A stretch of DNA of 5,626 nt from Synechococcales cyanobacterium PMM_0003 (GTDB lineage: Bacteria > Cyanobacteriota > Cyanobacteriia > Pseudanabaenales > Pseudanabaenaceae). The stretch spans positions 1 to 5,626 of the forward strand of contig CASBRC010000232.1 in NCBI GenBank assembly GCA_949128015.1. Direction: 5' to 3'. Below, in pieces: positions 5,459 to 5,626 of this stretch. How positions within the stretch are numbered: position 1 is the first letter of the stretch; each line of letters opens with the position of its first letter. A program made the translations under genes and the position numbers. The notes below the pieces were generated by a model. The model made no database searches. It was given only the letters and a program-made list of their open reading frames with translations, and had not been told where the DNA came from.

Positions 5459-5526
5459 AATGCGTTAGGCAAGCTTTCTAATTGCTTTCAATACAAATAC
5501 TTAACTAAAATCAAAGACCTGTAGTT

Positions 5527-5626
5527 GTTGTGGGGATCTTATTAGCAAATTTAATAGGGGATCGTAATGTCATGAATTCATGACATTACGATCCCCTATT
5601 AAATTTGCTAATAAGATCCCCACAAC
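5527..5626. repeat. Perfect spacer-less 100-bp palindrome ending at the last base
   Basis: Bases 5527-5576 and 5577-5626 are exact reverse complements over all 50 positions, centred on GAATTC within TCATGAATTCATGA. There is no loop. Each arm contains GGGGATC twice (starting 5532 and 5557). The palindrome ends exactly at the last base of the window, so its full length is unknown. It may be an assembly or amplification fold-back at a contig end, a pair of abutting inverted element ends, or a hairpin replicon end. It contains no coding frame of note. Confidence 0.97.

Noticed and set aside
5428..5473. Nested hairpins considered as a small RNA or tRNA-like gene
   Set aside because: The stems are AT-rich, there is no promoter or T run, and no tRNA arm pattern is present.
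5354..5526. Search for a gene, CRISPR repeats or an attachment site in the right-hand spacer
   Set aside because: Only very short frames occur (for example eight codons from 5438), with no regularly spaced repeats and no tRNA-end duplication.

Overview
The window looks like a piece of a cyanobacterial chromosome or contig. The octamer GCGATCGC (HIP1, the highly iterated palindrome typical of many cyanobacteria) occurs at least 11 times in 5.6 kb, with several one-base variants. The gene set also fits: an FHA-domain class A penicillin-binding protein, HU, and a DUF4912 protein with a Rho-N/SAP-like start. Moderate GC and AT-rich spacers would suit a Pseudanabaena-like filamentous lineage, but the genus is a guess.

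Left edge to about 980: a degraded, AT-rich accessory patch. The first 59 bases hold the start of a minus-strand gene that leaves the window. A perfect TATAAT -10 box for it lies at 101-106. Immediately beside it, a plus-strand reading frame opens in the middle of an SMC/ABC-like ATPase. It keeps only the Walker B, D-loop and switch region plus an all-helical C-terminal domain (to 781). A 60-residue protein resembling the small partner of nucleotidyltransferase toxin-antitoxin-like pairs follows 10 bases later (792-974), but no partner is present. I read this patch as the remains of a defence or toxin-antitoxin island.

1047-3350: a complete 753-residue bifunctional peptidoglycan synthase. It has an N-terminal FHA domain on the cytoplasmic side, one membrane segment, a GT51 glycosyltransferase and a transpeptidase. 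It ends in a perfect 21-bp terminator hairpin that contains its own stop codon.

3380-3886: a monocistronic HU gene with its own candidate promoter, a GTG start set by a good Shine-Dalgarno sequence, and a terminator. A second, bidirectional terminator separates it from the convergent gene.

3910-5190 (minus): a 426-residue DUF4912 protein with a Rho-N/SAP-like N-terminus, a DUF4912 core, a low-complexity linker and an Ig-like C-terminal domain.

5206-5626: 421 bases without a gene, dominated by inverted repeats. Two overlapping hairpins share a middle arm (5260-5353), a minor hairpin sits at 5428-5458, and a perfect spacer-less 100-bp palindrome ends exactly at the last base of the window. 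That palindrome is the most striking structure here. Its position makes a contig-end artefact at least as likely as real biology.

The genes do not form one pathway. The cell-wall synthase, HU and DUF4912 genes are separate transcription units placed side by side. I see no convincing new multi-gene system. The best candidates for follow-up are the truncated ATPase/orphan small-protein remnant, the FHA-PBP fusion with its altered GT51 motif, and the inverted-repeat-rich right end.
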